Source of the DNA: CALJFL01 sp036961205
GTDB lineage: Bacteria; Pseudomonadota; Gammaproteobacteria; Pseudomonadales; Halieaceae
Assembly: GCA_036961205.1 (NCBI GenBank)
Contig: JBALVI010000001.1
Location: 1,302,001-1,366,000, forward strand
Reading direction: 5' to 3'
Length of the DNA stretch: 64,000 nucleotides
Positions 32,525 to 41,415 of the stretch are shown here, piece by piece. The stretch's first letter is position 1, and the number at the start of each line of letters is the position of its first letter. A program made the translations under genes and the position numbers. The notes beneath the pieces are model-generated. The model saw only the letters and a list, made by a program, of their open reading frames with translations, did not search any database and was not told the DNA's origin.

Positions 32525-33316
32525 ATGTTTGGAGATTTAACCGGTAAAGTCGCTATTGTCACCGGCTCGGGCCAGGGCATTGGCGAAGGAATAGCCAAGG
32601 TTTTTGCTCAACACGGGGCTAAGGTTGTGGTCGCCACACGCAGTGTGGGCAATGGCCAGGAAACAGTTGATGACATTGTTGCTGCTGGTGGCGAAGCCAT
32701 GCTGGTGCAGTGCGATGTAGGTTTGCACGAGCAGGTGGACTCGGTCGTTGCCGAGACGGTTGCGGCCTATGGCCGTGTTGATATTGGGATCCATAACGCG
32801 GCGATCTACCCTCTGCACAATATTGATGATCTTACCGATGAGGTGATCGACCAGACTCTGTCGGTGAATATGAAAGCGGCGGTCTGGTTGACCCAGGCCT
32901 GCGTTCCTCACTTTCGCAAGCAGGGCGGGGGGCGGATGATTTTTACTTCCTCTGTTACCGGTCCTCGTGTCGCCATGCCAGGAACCTCTCACTACGCCAT
33001 GTCCAAGGGCGGTATGAATGGTTTCATCCGCACCGCAGCGCTGGAATACGCCCGCGAAAACATAACCATCAATGGTGTAGAGCCGGGCTATATCCTCACC
33101 GCAGCCATGTCAGCATTGGGGGGTGAGGAGGAATTGAAGGCGATGTCGCAGTGTATTCCTCTGGGCAAAATGGGAGTGCCTGAAGATATCGCCTATACCA
33201 TGCTGTTTTTGGCAACTGATGAGGCCTCTTATCTGACCGGTCAGACCATAGTGGTCGACGGTGGCTCCACGCTGCCGGAAAGTCAGATCGTAATGGATGG
33301 CTTCTACGATGAATAG
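32525..33316 (+). CDS. Short-chain dehydrogenase/reductase (amino-alcohol block)
   Basis: A 263-residue classical SDR: VTGSGQGIG (13-21), HNAAIYP near 93-99, IFTSSVTGPRVAMPGTSHYA with Ser, then the Tyr-x3-Lys as YAMSKGG, and a C-terminal LTGQTIVVDGGSTLPES. It should oxidise or reduce a secondary alcohol or ketone. Its last codons overlap the start of the class-III PLP enzyme gene by eight bases, so the two are co-translated. Possible roles are stereochemical adjustment (via the ketone) of a hydroxyl before phosphorylation, or an independent alcohol oxidation. Confidence 0.9.
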   Translation: MFGDLTGKVAIVTGSGQGIGEGIAKVFAQHGAKVVVATRSVGNGQETVDDIVAAGGEAMLVQCDVGLHEQVDSVVAETVAAYGRVDIGIHNAAIYPLHNIDDLTDEVIDQTLSVNMKAAVWLTQACVPHFRKQGGGRMIFTSSVTGPRVAMPGTSHYAMSKGGMNGFIRTAALEYARENITINGVEPGYILTAAMSALGGEEELKAMSQCIPLGKMGVPEDIAYTMLFLATDEASYLTGQTIVVDGGSTLPESQIVMDGFYDE

Positions 33317-34586
33317 TGAGCTTCTTCAGCGACGGTTTAATGTCATTGGCAAAAATGCGCCGCTGTTTTATGAAGAGCCTCTTGAACTGGTTCGCGGGGA
33401 GGGGGTGTGGCTCTACGACGCAGACGGCAAACGTTACCTGGATGTTTATAACAACGTGCCCTGTTGTGGTCACAGTCATCCAAAAATTGTAGAGGCGCTG
33501 AGTTCACAGGCGGCGACCCTGAATATCCACACCCGCTACCTGCATGAAAATGTCGTCAACTACCTGGAGCGCCTTACCGGCCTGTTCGACGACAGTCTTT
33601 CTATGGCCATGCTGACCTGTACCGGCAGCGAGGCGAATGAATTGGCCCTGCGTATGGCACGTCACGCTACCAGCGCTCAAGGCATGATCGTCACCGATGC
33701 GGCCTACCACGGCAACACCGAAGCGGTGGGCGAACTTGGTACTGGGTTTATGCCAGAGTCGGCAATCAGCCAACGGGTGATCGGCGTGCCGCCGCCGGAT
33801 GCTTATCGCGGCTTGCCGGGCGTAAGTGAAGAAGATTTGGTCGCAGCCTATGTAGATCGGGTGCAGCAGGCCATTGATACCTTTGCCCAGCGAGGTATCG
33901 GTACCGCGGGTATTTTGATTTGCCCGGAGTTTGCCAACGAGGGCCTGCTCAATGCGCCCGCAGGATTTGTTGAGCAGGCCATCGCCAGAGTTCGGGCTGC
34001 GGGTGGTCTGTATATAGCGGATGAAGTGCAAGGCGGTTTCGGCCGGACGGGAGACCACTGGTGGTCACACCAGGCTTATGACTGTGTTCCCGATATTGTC
34101 ACTCTGGGGAAACCCATGGGTAATGGCCATCCACTGGCCGGAGTCGTCGCCACCGCTGATCTTGTTAATGATTTCAGTGAGTGGGCCATGTACTTCAATA
34201 CCTTCGCAGGCACCCCGGTATCGTCTGCTGTCGGCCTCGCTGTACTGGATGTGCTTGAGCAGGAGAATTTGCTTGCCAACGCTGTCAGCACCGGCGCTTA
34301 TGTTGCCGACGGATTGCGAGCGCTGCAGGAAAAGCATGAAATCATTGGCGATGTTCGGCAAAAGGGTATGTTCTTCGCCGCTGAACTGGTCACAGACAGA
34401 GCAACGAAAGCGCCAGCCGAGGAACAGGCCAATGCGCTTATTAACGCTATGTGTAAGCGCGGCGTGTTGATCAGTCGCATAGGGACTTACGGCAACATAC
34501 TGAAGATGCGTCCTCCCATGCCGTTCCAACCCGAGCATGCCGATCTGCTGATCGCAGCGCTCGATGAATGCTTGCAGGAGCTGTGA
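33309..34586 (+). CDS. Class-III PLP enzyme of the AGXT2L (phospho-lyase) branch
   Basis: A 425-residue fold-type I PLP enzyme (start ATG 33309; ATG 33297 is a possible alternative). Motifs are NNVPCCGHSHPKIVEAL near the N-terminus, NIHTRYLHENVVNYLERL, GSEANELALRMAR, YIADEVQGGFGRTG with the PLP Asp, and PDIVTLGKPMGNGHP with Schiff-base Lys 268. The GKPxGNGHP and RYLHxNxVxY patterns are those of ethanolamine-phosphate and 5-phosphohydroxylysine phospho-lyases; ordinary alanine-glyoxylate transaminases have AKGxGNGFP. It is followed three bases later by an APH-fold kinase, as expected for a kinase/phospho-lyase pair that converts an amino alcohol to an aldehyde plus ammonia. Plain transamination remains possible. 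Confidence 0.85.
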   Translation: MNSELLQRRFNVIGKNAPLFYEEPLELVRGEGVWLYDADGKRYLDVYNNVPCCGHSHPKIVEALSSQAATLNIHTRYLHENVVNYLERLTGLFDDSLSMAMLTCTGSEANELALRMARHATSAQGMIVTDAAYHGNTEAVGELGTGFMPESAISQRVIGVPPPDAYRGLPGVSEEDLVAAYVDRVQQAIDTFAQRGIGTAGILICPEFANEGLLNAPAGFVEQAIARVRAAGGLYIADEVQGGFGRTGDHWWSHQAYDCVPDIVTLGKPMGNGHPLAGVVATADLVNDFSEWAMYFNTFAGTPVSSAVGLAVLDVLEQENLLANAVSTGAYVADGLRALQEKHEIIGDVRQKGMFFAAELVTDRATKAPAEEQANALINAMCKRGVLISRIGTYGNILKMRPPMPFQPEHADLLIAALDECLQEL

Positions 34587-34588
34587 TT

Positions 34589-35623
34589 ATGGCTACAGAA
34601 TTTTACCAGTTGGATGACGCGGGCCAGGCTCAGGCCATGGCTGTTTTGGCTGCAGCTGCGTTGGAGCAGTGGGGCTTGCAGGGTAGCGAGATCGAACTGA
34701 TCAAGTATCGGGAAAACGCTGTCTTCAAAGTGCTCACTGCCGACGGCACTCGCTATGCGCTGCGCATTCACCGTTACGGCTATCACAGTGACGATGAATT
34801 GCGTTCTGAGTTGCAGTGGTTGGTAGCTCTGGACGAAGCAGGTATCGCAGTACCCGAGGCTTTGCCTACCATCACCGGAGAGTTCTTCACCCATGTAAAA
34901 GTTGACCAGGTGCCCGAGCCCCGCCAGGTAGATTTACTGGCTTGGCTTGAGGGCGAACAGCTTGGGTCTCTGGAGGAGGGTGTGGATGATCAGGGAGCGG
35001 GCACAGAAGATAATTACCACACCATCGGTACGCTGGCCGCCCGGGTGCACAATCAGGCTGTCGATTGGCAGCCGCCTGCAGGTTTTGTTCGTCACGCCTG
35101 GGACGCCGACGGTCTGGTGGGTGACCACCCGTTCTGGGCTGAGTTTTGGGAACTGGATGCCCTGACGGGTGAAGAGCGGGAACTGTTAATAAGCGCCCGC
35201 GATCGGGTGCGTGAAGATTTGGCTGCCTACGCCGCAAAGCCTGAAAACGCCCAGCGATACAGCATGATCCATGCCGACTTTGTAGTTGAAAACTTGTTGG
35301 TGGATGGCAGTACTGTCCGTCTGATTGATTTCGATGACGCCGGCTTCGGCTGGCATTTATTTGAGCTGGCTACCGCACTGTATTTCGAGATGGAGGAGGA
35401 CTTCTTCCCCAGAGCATTTGACGCAATGATTACAGGCTACAGAGAGCACCGCGACTTGCCGGACGAGCAGGTGGCGCAAATGCCACTGTTCTTCCTGGCC
35501 CGCTCCTTCACCTATCTGGGCTGGGTGCATACCCGTAGCGAAACCCAGACAGCTAAAGAGCTCACGCCTATGCTGGTGCGCAAATGCTGTGGCTTGGCGC
35601 GCAAATATCTGGGGCTCGAATAG
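34589..35623 (+). CDS. APH-fold phosphotransferase (amino-alcohol/hydroxylysine-kinase-like)
   Basis: A 344-residue kinase of the aminoglycoside/choline/hydroxylysine kinase fold. The start ATG 34589 has AGGAG nine bases upstream and follows the PLP enzyme stop by two bases; an open extension upstream is rejected. The catalytic loop is HADFVVENLL (H228, D230, N235), followed by the metal-binding DFDDAGFGW. The N-lobe has YRENAVFKVLTADGTRYALRI, with the ATP-contacting Arg instead of Lys as in some family members. It probably phosphorylates the hydroxyl of a small amine, giving the substrate for the preceding PLP enzyme. An imperfect hairpin follows (35641-35682). Confidence 0.85.
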   Translation: MATEFYQLDDAGQAQAMAVLAAAALEQWGLQGSEIELIKYRENAVFKVLTADGTRYALRIHRYGYHSDDELRSELQWLVALDEAGIAVPEALPTITGEFFTHVKVDQVPEPRQVDLLAWLEGEQLGSLEEGVDDQGAGTEDNYHTIGTLAARVHNQAVDWQPPAGFVRHAWDADGLVGDHPFWAEFWELDALTGEERELLISARDRVREDLAAYAAKPENAQRYSMIHADFVVENLLVDGSTVRLIDFDDAGFGWHLFELATALYFEMEEDFFPRAFDAMITGYREHRDLPDEQVAQMPLFFLARSFTYLGWVHTRSETQTAKELTPMLVRKCCGLARKYLGLE

Positions 35624-35640
35624 GCCGCATAGCACGGCAC

Positions 35641-35682
35641 GCAGCGGAAAATGTAAATAATCCACATTTCCCTCTGCGCTGC
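35641..35682 (+). terminator. Possible hairpin terminator after the kinase gene
   Basis: Imperfect stem: GCAGCG pairs with CGCTGC and the inner AAATGT with ACATTT, with a four-base bulge on the right arm. No clear T-run follows, so termination is uncertain. Confidence 0.3.
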
Positions 35683-35737
35683 TGGTCAATTTGCGATTTC
35701 TCTCCTATCCAAGTTATACATCCTTTAGTTTGCTGTA

Positions 35738-35775
35738 ATAGTTAACACAACAACTAAATTGCTATATAGTTAACA
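35738..35775. promoter_or_regulatory. Direct repeats ATAGTTAACA upstream of TonB receptor
   Basis: ATAGTTAACA occurs at 35738-35747 and again at 35766-35775, a 28-base period; each copy contains the palindrome GTTAAC. The AT-rich region ends 63 bases before the TonB receptor start. Candidate binding sites for a regulator, possibly the LuxR-type protein at 31710; there is no direct evidence which one. Confidence 0.4.
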
Positions 35776-35838
35776 TGATAAATAAATTCCATTAAAGCAG
35801 TAGGCATAAATTCAAAATCCATCCCGAGAGGCACCGAT

Positions 35839-38265
35839 ATGTTCAAACTGAATAAAATCACCCAGGCGGTAACAGCCGCTACCGCCATGACAATTGCAGG
35901 CGGCATGGCGCAGGCAGCGCTACTCGAAGAGGTCGTGGTAACGGCTCAGAAACGTGAACAGAATTTGCAGGATGTCGGTATTTCCGTTACTGCTTACTCC
36001 GGCGATCAGATGAAGGCGTTGGGCGTGACCAATACGGTTGAGATCAGCGATCAGGTTCCTGGTCTATCCATGGTCGCCTTTTCACCTAATCTGACCGTTT
36101 TTAATATTCGCGGTATTTCCCAGAACAACTTCACCGATAACCTTGAAGCGCCTGTGGCGGTTTACGTCGACGACGTTTATATGGCCAGCATGAATGGCAT
36201 CAATGCCCAACTCTTTGACATAGATCGAGTGGAAGTGTTGCGTGGCCCCCAGGGCACACTGTTTGGCCGCAACGCAACCGGTGGTGTGGTTCACTATCTC
36301 ACCAAGGGTGCCGACGATGATGAACTTAACGGCTACGTAGAGGGAACTTACGGCAATTACGATCGCCAGGAAGTTGAATTTGCCATTGGTGGTGCGTTTA
36401 GCGATACAGTCCGTGGTCGCCTCGCCGGGCGTACCGCTGAAATGGATGGCTATATTGAATCGAAGGACTTTCCTGAGTTTGGCCCAGGTGGGAATCCCCC
36501 AGGACTAGAGGCCAGTGGCATCGACCTGGGTGGTACAGATGGCTATGCTTTGCGCGGCGAACTGCAAATAGATGTAACCGATAACGTATTGCTAACTCTT
36601 CAGTATAAGTACACGGAAGATGAGGACGTACCAACTGGCGGTTATAACTTTCTTCCCTATGCCGATTCGGCAGATGCCTATATACCGCCAGAATTTCAGC
36701 AGTTCACCAATGACGTGATTCTCGAAGGAGGAGACCCTCCGGGCGGGCTTAGTCTTGAGGATTTCACGGCTGCGGTATTTTTCTGTCCTAGCCAATTAGA
36801 GTGCTTTACGCCTGTCGATGAGGCAGGTCGTACGATATTTGAAGGCGATGCGCCTGAGCCTTTCGAGCATTATTCGGATTATGAAGGATTCATGAACCGT
36901 GACACCGATAGCGCCAACGCCAAGCTTGACTGGGAACTAAGCGACAGCATGGATTTGGTCTCTATCACCAGTTACTTCAATTTGGACAAGTTCTATACCG
37001 AGGATGGCGATGGTATTCCAGTCCCTATCATCGAATTCACAACGGTTGCAGAGTTCACCCAATTTTCCCAGGAATTGCGTTTGTCCGGTGAGGGTGATGC
37101 CTTTCGCTGGGTTGCCGGCGGCTTTTATCTCGATATGGAAACCAACGGCGATGTAACTACTCGCGGCGCGCCAGTAGCCAGTGTAGCGGTGGATTTAGGT
37201 TTTGACCCCTCGGCACTGACGAACCCGGGAGTTGTTCAGGACTATACATTGGATTCGACTAACTGGTCTGTGTTCGGTCAGGGTGAATGGGATCTTAATG
37301 ATGCTTTCACCGTCATTGTCGGTTTACGTTGGTCGCAGGATGACAAGGAGATGGATTTCACCCAGAGTTTTGTGTCGGCAGCAGACGGAATCTTTGTCCC
37401 CAATCTGTTCGATTTGCAGGATGCTGCTAGCGCTGCCGGCGTCGATAATGATGAGGTCGATTATGGAGACTGGGCTGGACGCCTCCAGCTCGATTGGCGC
37501 ATGAATGATTACACCTTGGCCTATGTTTCCTATAATCGCGGTATTAAGGGTGGCAACTTCGCACCGTCAGCGAACGTTACGCTGGAGAATATTCGCCACG
37601 ATGAAGAGAAGCTGCATGCCTTTGAGCTTGGTTTGAAAACCGAGTTTATGGACGGCAAAGCACGCTTTAATGGTGCCATTTTTTATTACGACTACGAAGA
37701 TTACCAGTCTTTTACTTTCTCTGATGGCACGCCCAGTATCGCCAATGCCCAAGCGACTAACTTGGGTGCTGAGCTAGAGTTTATTTTCACGCCTACCGAG
37801 AACTGGGACATGATCCTGGGCGCATCTTTCCAGGATTCGGATGTTGATGGCGTAGAAACCCCTCAGCAGCAGGTTACCCCGGTAGGTTTCTCTGTCGACT
37901 GGCCTATCGATTTCCTCGACGGTAATGTATTGCCCAATACACCCGATTACAGTGTCAACTACCTGGTGCGCTATAACCTGGGTGCACTGGGCGGAAATAT
38001 TGCCTTCCAGGTGGACGGCTTGTTTGTAGACGAGCAGTATCTCGAAGTGTCCAACGCGGCGGGTGCTCTGCAGGCGTCCTACGATACTCACAACGCGAGA
38101 GTCAGCTGGGAAAGTGGCGAAAGCTCTGTTCGCCTAAGTGCCTGGGTGAAAAACTTCACCGACGAAGAGTACAAGAGCTATGCTCTGGACCTTGGTATCC
38201 TCGGTGCGACGACTACCTACGCCATGCCAATGACTTATGGTCTAACCGCTGGCTACTACTTCTAG
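35839..38265 (+). CDS. TonB-dependent outer-membrane receptor 1
   Basis: An 808-residue outer-membrane receptor. It has a signal peptide (MFKLNKITQAVTAATAMTIA then GGMAQA), a TonB box EEVVVTAQKR (~31-40), a plug domain with FNIRGISQNNF and VEVLRGPQGTLFGRNATGG, and a 22-strand barrel that ends in aromatic YGLTAGYYF. The sequence type (QKREQNLQDVGISVTA) is that of the many sphingomonad/OMG-gammaproteobacterial receptors for organic substrates, not classical siderophore receptors. Preceding repeats suggest dedicated control. The aldehyde dehydrogenase starts 10 bases downstream, so it probably imports the precursor handled by this block. Confidence 0.92.
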   Translation: MFKLNKITQAVTAATAMTIAGGMAQAALLEEVVVTAQKREQNLQDVGISVTAYSGDQMKALGVTNTVEISDQVPGLSMVAFSPNLTVFNIRGISQNNFTDNLEAPVAVYVDDVYMASMNGINAQLFDIDRVEVLRGPQGTLFGRNATGGVVHYLTKGADDDELNGYVEGTYGNYDRQEVEFAIGGAFSDTVRGRLAGRTAEMDGYIESKDFPEFGPGGNPPGLEASGIDLGGTDGYALRGELQIDVTDNVLLTLQYKYTEDEDVPTGGYNFLPYADSADAYIPPEFQQFTNDVILEGGDPPGGLSLEDFTAAVFFCPSQLECFTPVDEAGRTIFEGDAPEPFEHYSDYEGFMNRDTDSANAKLDWELSDSMDLVSITSYFNLDKFYTEDGDGIPVPIIEFTTVAEFTQFSQELRLSGEGDAFRWVAGGFYLDMETNGDVTTRGAPVASVAVDLGFDPSALTNPGVVQDYTLDSTNWSVFGQGEWDLNDAFTVIVGLRWSQDDKEMDFTQSFVSAADGIFVPNLFDLQDAASAAGVDNDEVDYGDWAGRLQLDWRMNDYTLAYVSYNRGIKGGNFAPSANVTLENIRHDEEKLHAFELGLKTEFMDGKARFNGAIFYYDYEDYQSFTFSDGTPSIANAQATNLGAELEFIFTPTENWDMILGASFQDSDVDGVETPQQQVTPVGFSVDWPIDFLDGNVLPNTPDYSVNYLVRYNLGALGGNIAFQVDGLFVDEQYLEVSNAAGALQASYDTHNARVSWESGESSVRLSAWVKNFTDEEYKSYALDLGILGATTTYAMPMTYGLTAGYYF

Positions 38266-38275
38266 GAGAGCTTTA

Positions 38276-39700
38276 ATGCTGCAATGTTCGATGGTAATCA
38301 ATGGTCAGCCGGTAACGGCTGGCCAGACTTTTCAGGTAATCAATCCCGCGACCGGTGAAGCCTTTGCTGAATGCCAGCAGGGCGATGCCAGTTATGTGGA
38401 TCAGGCAGTTGCTGCTGCCAGGGCTGCATTTCCGGCCTGGAGCTCCATGGCCGACGCCGATCGGGTCGCAAAAATTCTGGAGCTGATACCGGCACTGGAA
38501 GCCCGTATGCCCGAATTCATGGAGATTCTTACTCGCGAGTCGGGTAAGCCCATGGGTGGCCTCAACGGTACAGGCTCGGGTATGGAAGTTGGCGGTGCGA
38601 TGGCGTGGATAGGTGCGACTGCTGCACTGCAGATACCCGTTGATACGTTACAGGATGATGACGAAGCACGTATAGAAGTACATCGTCGTCCACTTGGCGT
38701 TGTCGGTTCCATAACTCCCTGGAACTGGCCGCTGATGATTTCTATCTGGCACGTTATCCCTGCGCTACGCGCTGGTAACACTGTGGTGATAAAACCTTCC
38801 GAGTACACCCCGGTCGCGGTGAGCAAGTTTGTTGAGCTGGCCAACGAAATACTCCCACCTGGCGTGCTGAATGTAGTCACGGGTGGTGGTGATGTCGGTG
38901 CGGCAATTAGCAGTCACCCCGATATCAATAAAGTGGTCTTTACCGGCTCGACCAGTACCGGCAAGCGAATCATGGAAAGTGCCGCTGGTAATTTGAAACG
39001 CTTGACGCTGGAACTCGGCGGCAATGATGCCGGCATTATCATGCCCGATGTTGATGTGCAGGCGATCGCACCCAAATTGTTTCAGGCTTGTTTTCACAAC
39101 AATGGCCAGACTTGTGCTGCACTGAAGCGCTTGTATGTCCATGAAGATATCTACGATGAAGTTGCCGAAGCGGTTGCCCAGCAAGCGCGGGAGGTAGTCG
39201 TTGGTGATGGTATGGAAGAGGCGACCCAGCTTGGCCCCATACAGAATCAGGCACAGCTTAATATCGTGAAATCTCTGGCCGAAGATGCAAAAGCTCATGG
39301 TGGTACTTTTCTGGCAGGCGGTGAAGCGCGCGCCGGAGCGGGTTACTTCTTTGAACCTACTGTAGTTACCGGCCTTACCGACGGCAGTCGACTGGTGGAC
39401 GAAGAGCCTTTTGGGCCTATCGTGCCGGTGATCAAGTACTCCAATTTAGATGACGTTATTGATCGCGCTAATAATTCAGATTCCGGCCTTGGTGGCTCTA
39501 TCTGGTCCGGTGATCCGGAAGCGGCGGCGGCTCTGGCTTCACGGCTGGAATGTGGCACGGTGTGGATTAATGATCACGCAGTGCTGCACCCGCATACACC
39601 TTTTGGTGGTGTTAAGCAGTCTGGATTCGGCGTCGAGTTTGGTGATTATGGACTGGAGGAGTTCATGTCACTGCAAACCGTTAAAGTGATGAAGGGTTAA
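38276..39700 (+). CDS. NAD(P)-dependent aldehyde dehydrogenase
   Basis: A 474-residue ALDH-superfamily enzyme. Features are ITPWNWPLMISIWHVIPALR, the cofactor motif FTGSTSTGKRIM, the general-base Glu in LELGGNDAGI, and catalytic Cys 280 in NNGQTCAALKR. The C-terminus has PHTPFGGVKQSGFG. It oxidises an aldehyde to the acid; the product of the upstream kinase/phospho-lyase pair would be an aldehyde, so a sequential role is plausible. It lies 10 bases after the TonB receptor and eight bases before the sulfatase, indicating one transcript. Confidence 0.92.
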   Translation: MLQCSMVINGQPVTAGQTFQVINPATGEAFAECQQGDASYVDQAVAAARAAFPAWSSMADADRVAKILELIPALEARMPEFMEILTRESGKPMGGLNGTGSGMEVGGAMAWIGATAALQIPVDTLQDDDEARIEVHRRPLGVVGSITPWNWPLMISIWHVIPALRAGNTVVIKPSEYTPVAVSKFVELANEILPPGVLNVVTGGGDVGAAISSHPDINKVVFTGSTSTGKRIMESAAGNLKRLTLELGGNDAGIIMPDVDVQAIAPKLFQACFHNNGQTCAALKRLYVHEDIYDEVAEAVAQQAREVVVGDGMEEATQLGPIQNQAQLNIVKSLAEDAKAHGGTFLAGGEARAGAGYFFEPTVVTGLTDGSRLVDEEPFGPIVPVIKYSNLDDVIDRANNSDSGLGGSIWSGDPEAAAALASRLECGTVWINDHAVLHPHTPFGGVKQSGFGVEFGDYGLEEFMSLQTVKVMKG

Positions 39701-39707
39701 TCGACTA

Positions 39708-41369
39708 GTGAAACAGTCAGCGCTTGCGAGAATATTTCTTCCCCTGGCGCTACTGCTTGTCGGGTCTGTCACTCAGGCCGCCACTCGCCCTAATGTCCTT
39801 ATCATCATCGCTGATGACATGGGCTATACCGACCTGGGCAGCTTTGGCGGTGAAATCGCCACGCCGAATCTGGATAAACTGGCGATGCAGGGTATGAGGT
39901 TCAGTAACTTTCATGTAATGCCCGCTTGTTCGCCTACTCGGGCGGCGCTCTTTACTGGTGTAGACCCCCACCTGGCCGGGGTGGGCAATATGTACGAAGA
40001 GCTGGCACCGAATCAGAAAGGCCAACCGGGCTATGAGGGGCATCTCAACGATAGCGTTGTAACCGTTGCCACTTTGCTAAGAGACAGTGGCTATCGCACC
40101 TATCTCTCTGGCAAATGGCATCTTGCCAGCGACCCTGGGCAAGGACCTGGAAGTCAGGGGTTCCAGCATTCGTTTGCACTCAGCAGCGGTGGCGCTAGCC
40201 ACTTCGCCGATATGCTTCCGGCCTATGATCCGGATCCAAACGGTAAGGCCGTGTATACAGAAGACGACAAACCACTCAGTTCTCTCCCTGAAGATTTCCA
40301 GTATTCTTCCCAGTTTTATGTCGACCGCTTGCTGGGATATCTGGGCGAAGACAGCGCCGAACCTTTTTTCGCAGTGTTATCGTTTACCGCTCCCCACTGG
40401 CCGTTACAGGCACCGGCCGATGCCATTGCGCGTTATACCGGAAAATATGACGAGGGCTACGACTTACTCTACACACAACGACGGGCGCGGGTTGCAGAGC
40501 TCGGCTTAATACCCATGGCTGAGGATCCACCGCGCCCGCCGAAAGCGGTTCCCTGGTCTGGTCTTGATGAGAAAGAGAAGAAGGTCCAATCTCGCTACAT
40601 GGAAGTTTATGCTGCCATGATCGATGAAATGGACGCTAACACCGGCAGACTGATCGACTTCCTTGATACGTCCGGCCAACTTGATAACACGCTGATTATC
40701 TTCATGTCAGACAATGGCCCCGAGGGCCACGATCTCGATGAAACCTGGTCACCAGTACATTATCCCCAAATTCGCAAAGTGATCGATGAGCGTCATGACT
40801 TCAGCTTCGATAACATCGGCCATCCCCGGTCTTACGCTTTTACCGGCGCCGGTTGGGCACGTGCCAGTTCCGCAGGTTTGCGTATGTATAAAGCCTTTCC
40901 CAGCGAAGGTGGTACCCGGGTAACGGCGTTCGCTCATCTTCCAGGCACGATTAAGCCAGCCTCAATTCTCAGCTCCTCCTTGTCGGTAAAAGATATAGCG
41001 CCGACTATTTTGGAGATCACGGGTGTTGAGCATCCAGGTGCGGAATATCAGGGTCGAAAAATACACCCTATGCAGGGCGTCTCTGTGTTGCCGCAACTGA
41101 TTGACCCCAGCGCAGAGCTTGCCAGTCGCGTAGTCGGCACCGAGTTGTTCGGCAAATACTCACTGCGCCAAGGTGACTGGAAACTGCTGGTGATGGCGCC
41201 GCCATACGCCAGTGGTGAGATGGAGTTGTATAAGGTCAGTGCCGACCCGGGGGAAACTGAAAACCTCGCCTCTACGGAGCCTGAACGCTTTGCTCAGATG
41301 AAAGTGCTATGGCAGCAATACGCTGAAGAAAGTGGCGTTATTCTGCCTGATTGGGTCAGTGGCTATTAG
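39708..41369 (+). CDS. Arylsulfatase-type sulfatase (secreted)
   Basis: A 553-residue type-I sulfatase. The start is GTG 39708; the N-terminus is a signal peptide (MKQSALARIFLPLALLLVGS then VTQA), so it acts in the periplasm or outside. The formylglycine signature is CSPTR at 74-78 (MPACSPTRAALFTG), metal ligands appear in IIIADDMGYTD and IIFMSDNGPEG, and the YLSGKWHLA motif is intact. Activity requires a formylglycine-generating maturase, which is not in the window. It presumably removes sulfate from an aryl or alkyl sulfate imported through the neighbouring TonB receptor. The substrate is unknown. Confidence 0.92.
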   Translation: MKQSALARIFLPLALLLVGSVTQAATRPNVLIIIADDMGYTDLGSFGGEIATPNLDKLAMQGMRFSNFHVMPACSPTRAALFTGVDPHLAGVGNMYEELAPNQKGQPGYEGHLNDSVVTVATLLRDSGYRTYLSGKWHLASDPGQGPGSQGFQHSFALSSGGASHFADMLPAYDPDPNGKAVYTEDDKPLSSLPEDFQYSSQFYVDRLLGYLGEDSAEPFFAVLSFTAPHWPLQAPADAIARYTGKYDEGYDLLYTQRRARVAELGLIPMAEDPPRPPKAVPWSGLDEKEKKVQSRYMEVYAAMIDEMDANTGRLIDFLDTSGQLDNTLIIFMSDNGPEGHDLDETWSPVHYPQIRKVIDERHDFSFDNIGHPRSYAFTGAGWARASSAGLRMYKAFPSEGGTRVTAFAHLPGTIKPASILSSSLSVKDIAPTILEITGVEHPGAEYQGRKIHPMQGVSVLPQLIDPSAELASRVVGTELFGKYSLRQGDWKLLVMAPPYASGEMELYKVSADPGETENLASTEPERFAQMKVLWQQYAEESGVILPDWVSGY

Positions 41370-41393
41370 TAAGCTCTAATACGTGATCCATGT

Positions 41394-41411
41394 AGGGCGG
41401 CCTGCCGCCCT
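41394..41411. terminator. Bidirectional GC-rich hairpin between sulfatase and paaE
   Basis: AGGGCGGC and GCCGCCCT form a perfect eight-base stem with a two-base centre (CT), lying between the converging 3' ends of the sulfatase and paaE. There is no T-tract on either side, so it is a probable but not certain terminator. Confidence 0.4.
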
Positions 41412-41415
41412 GCAG

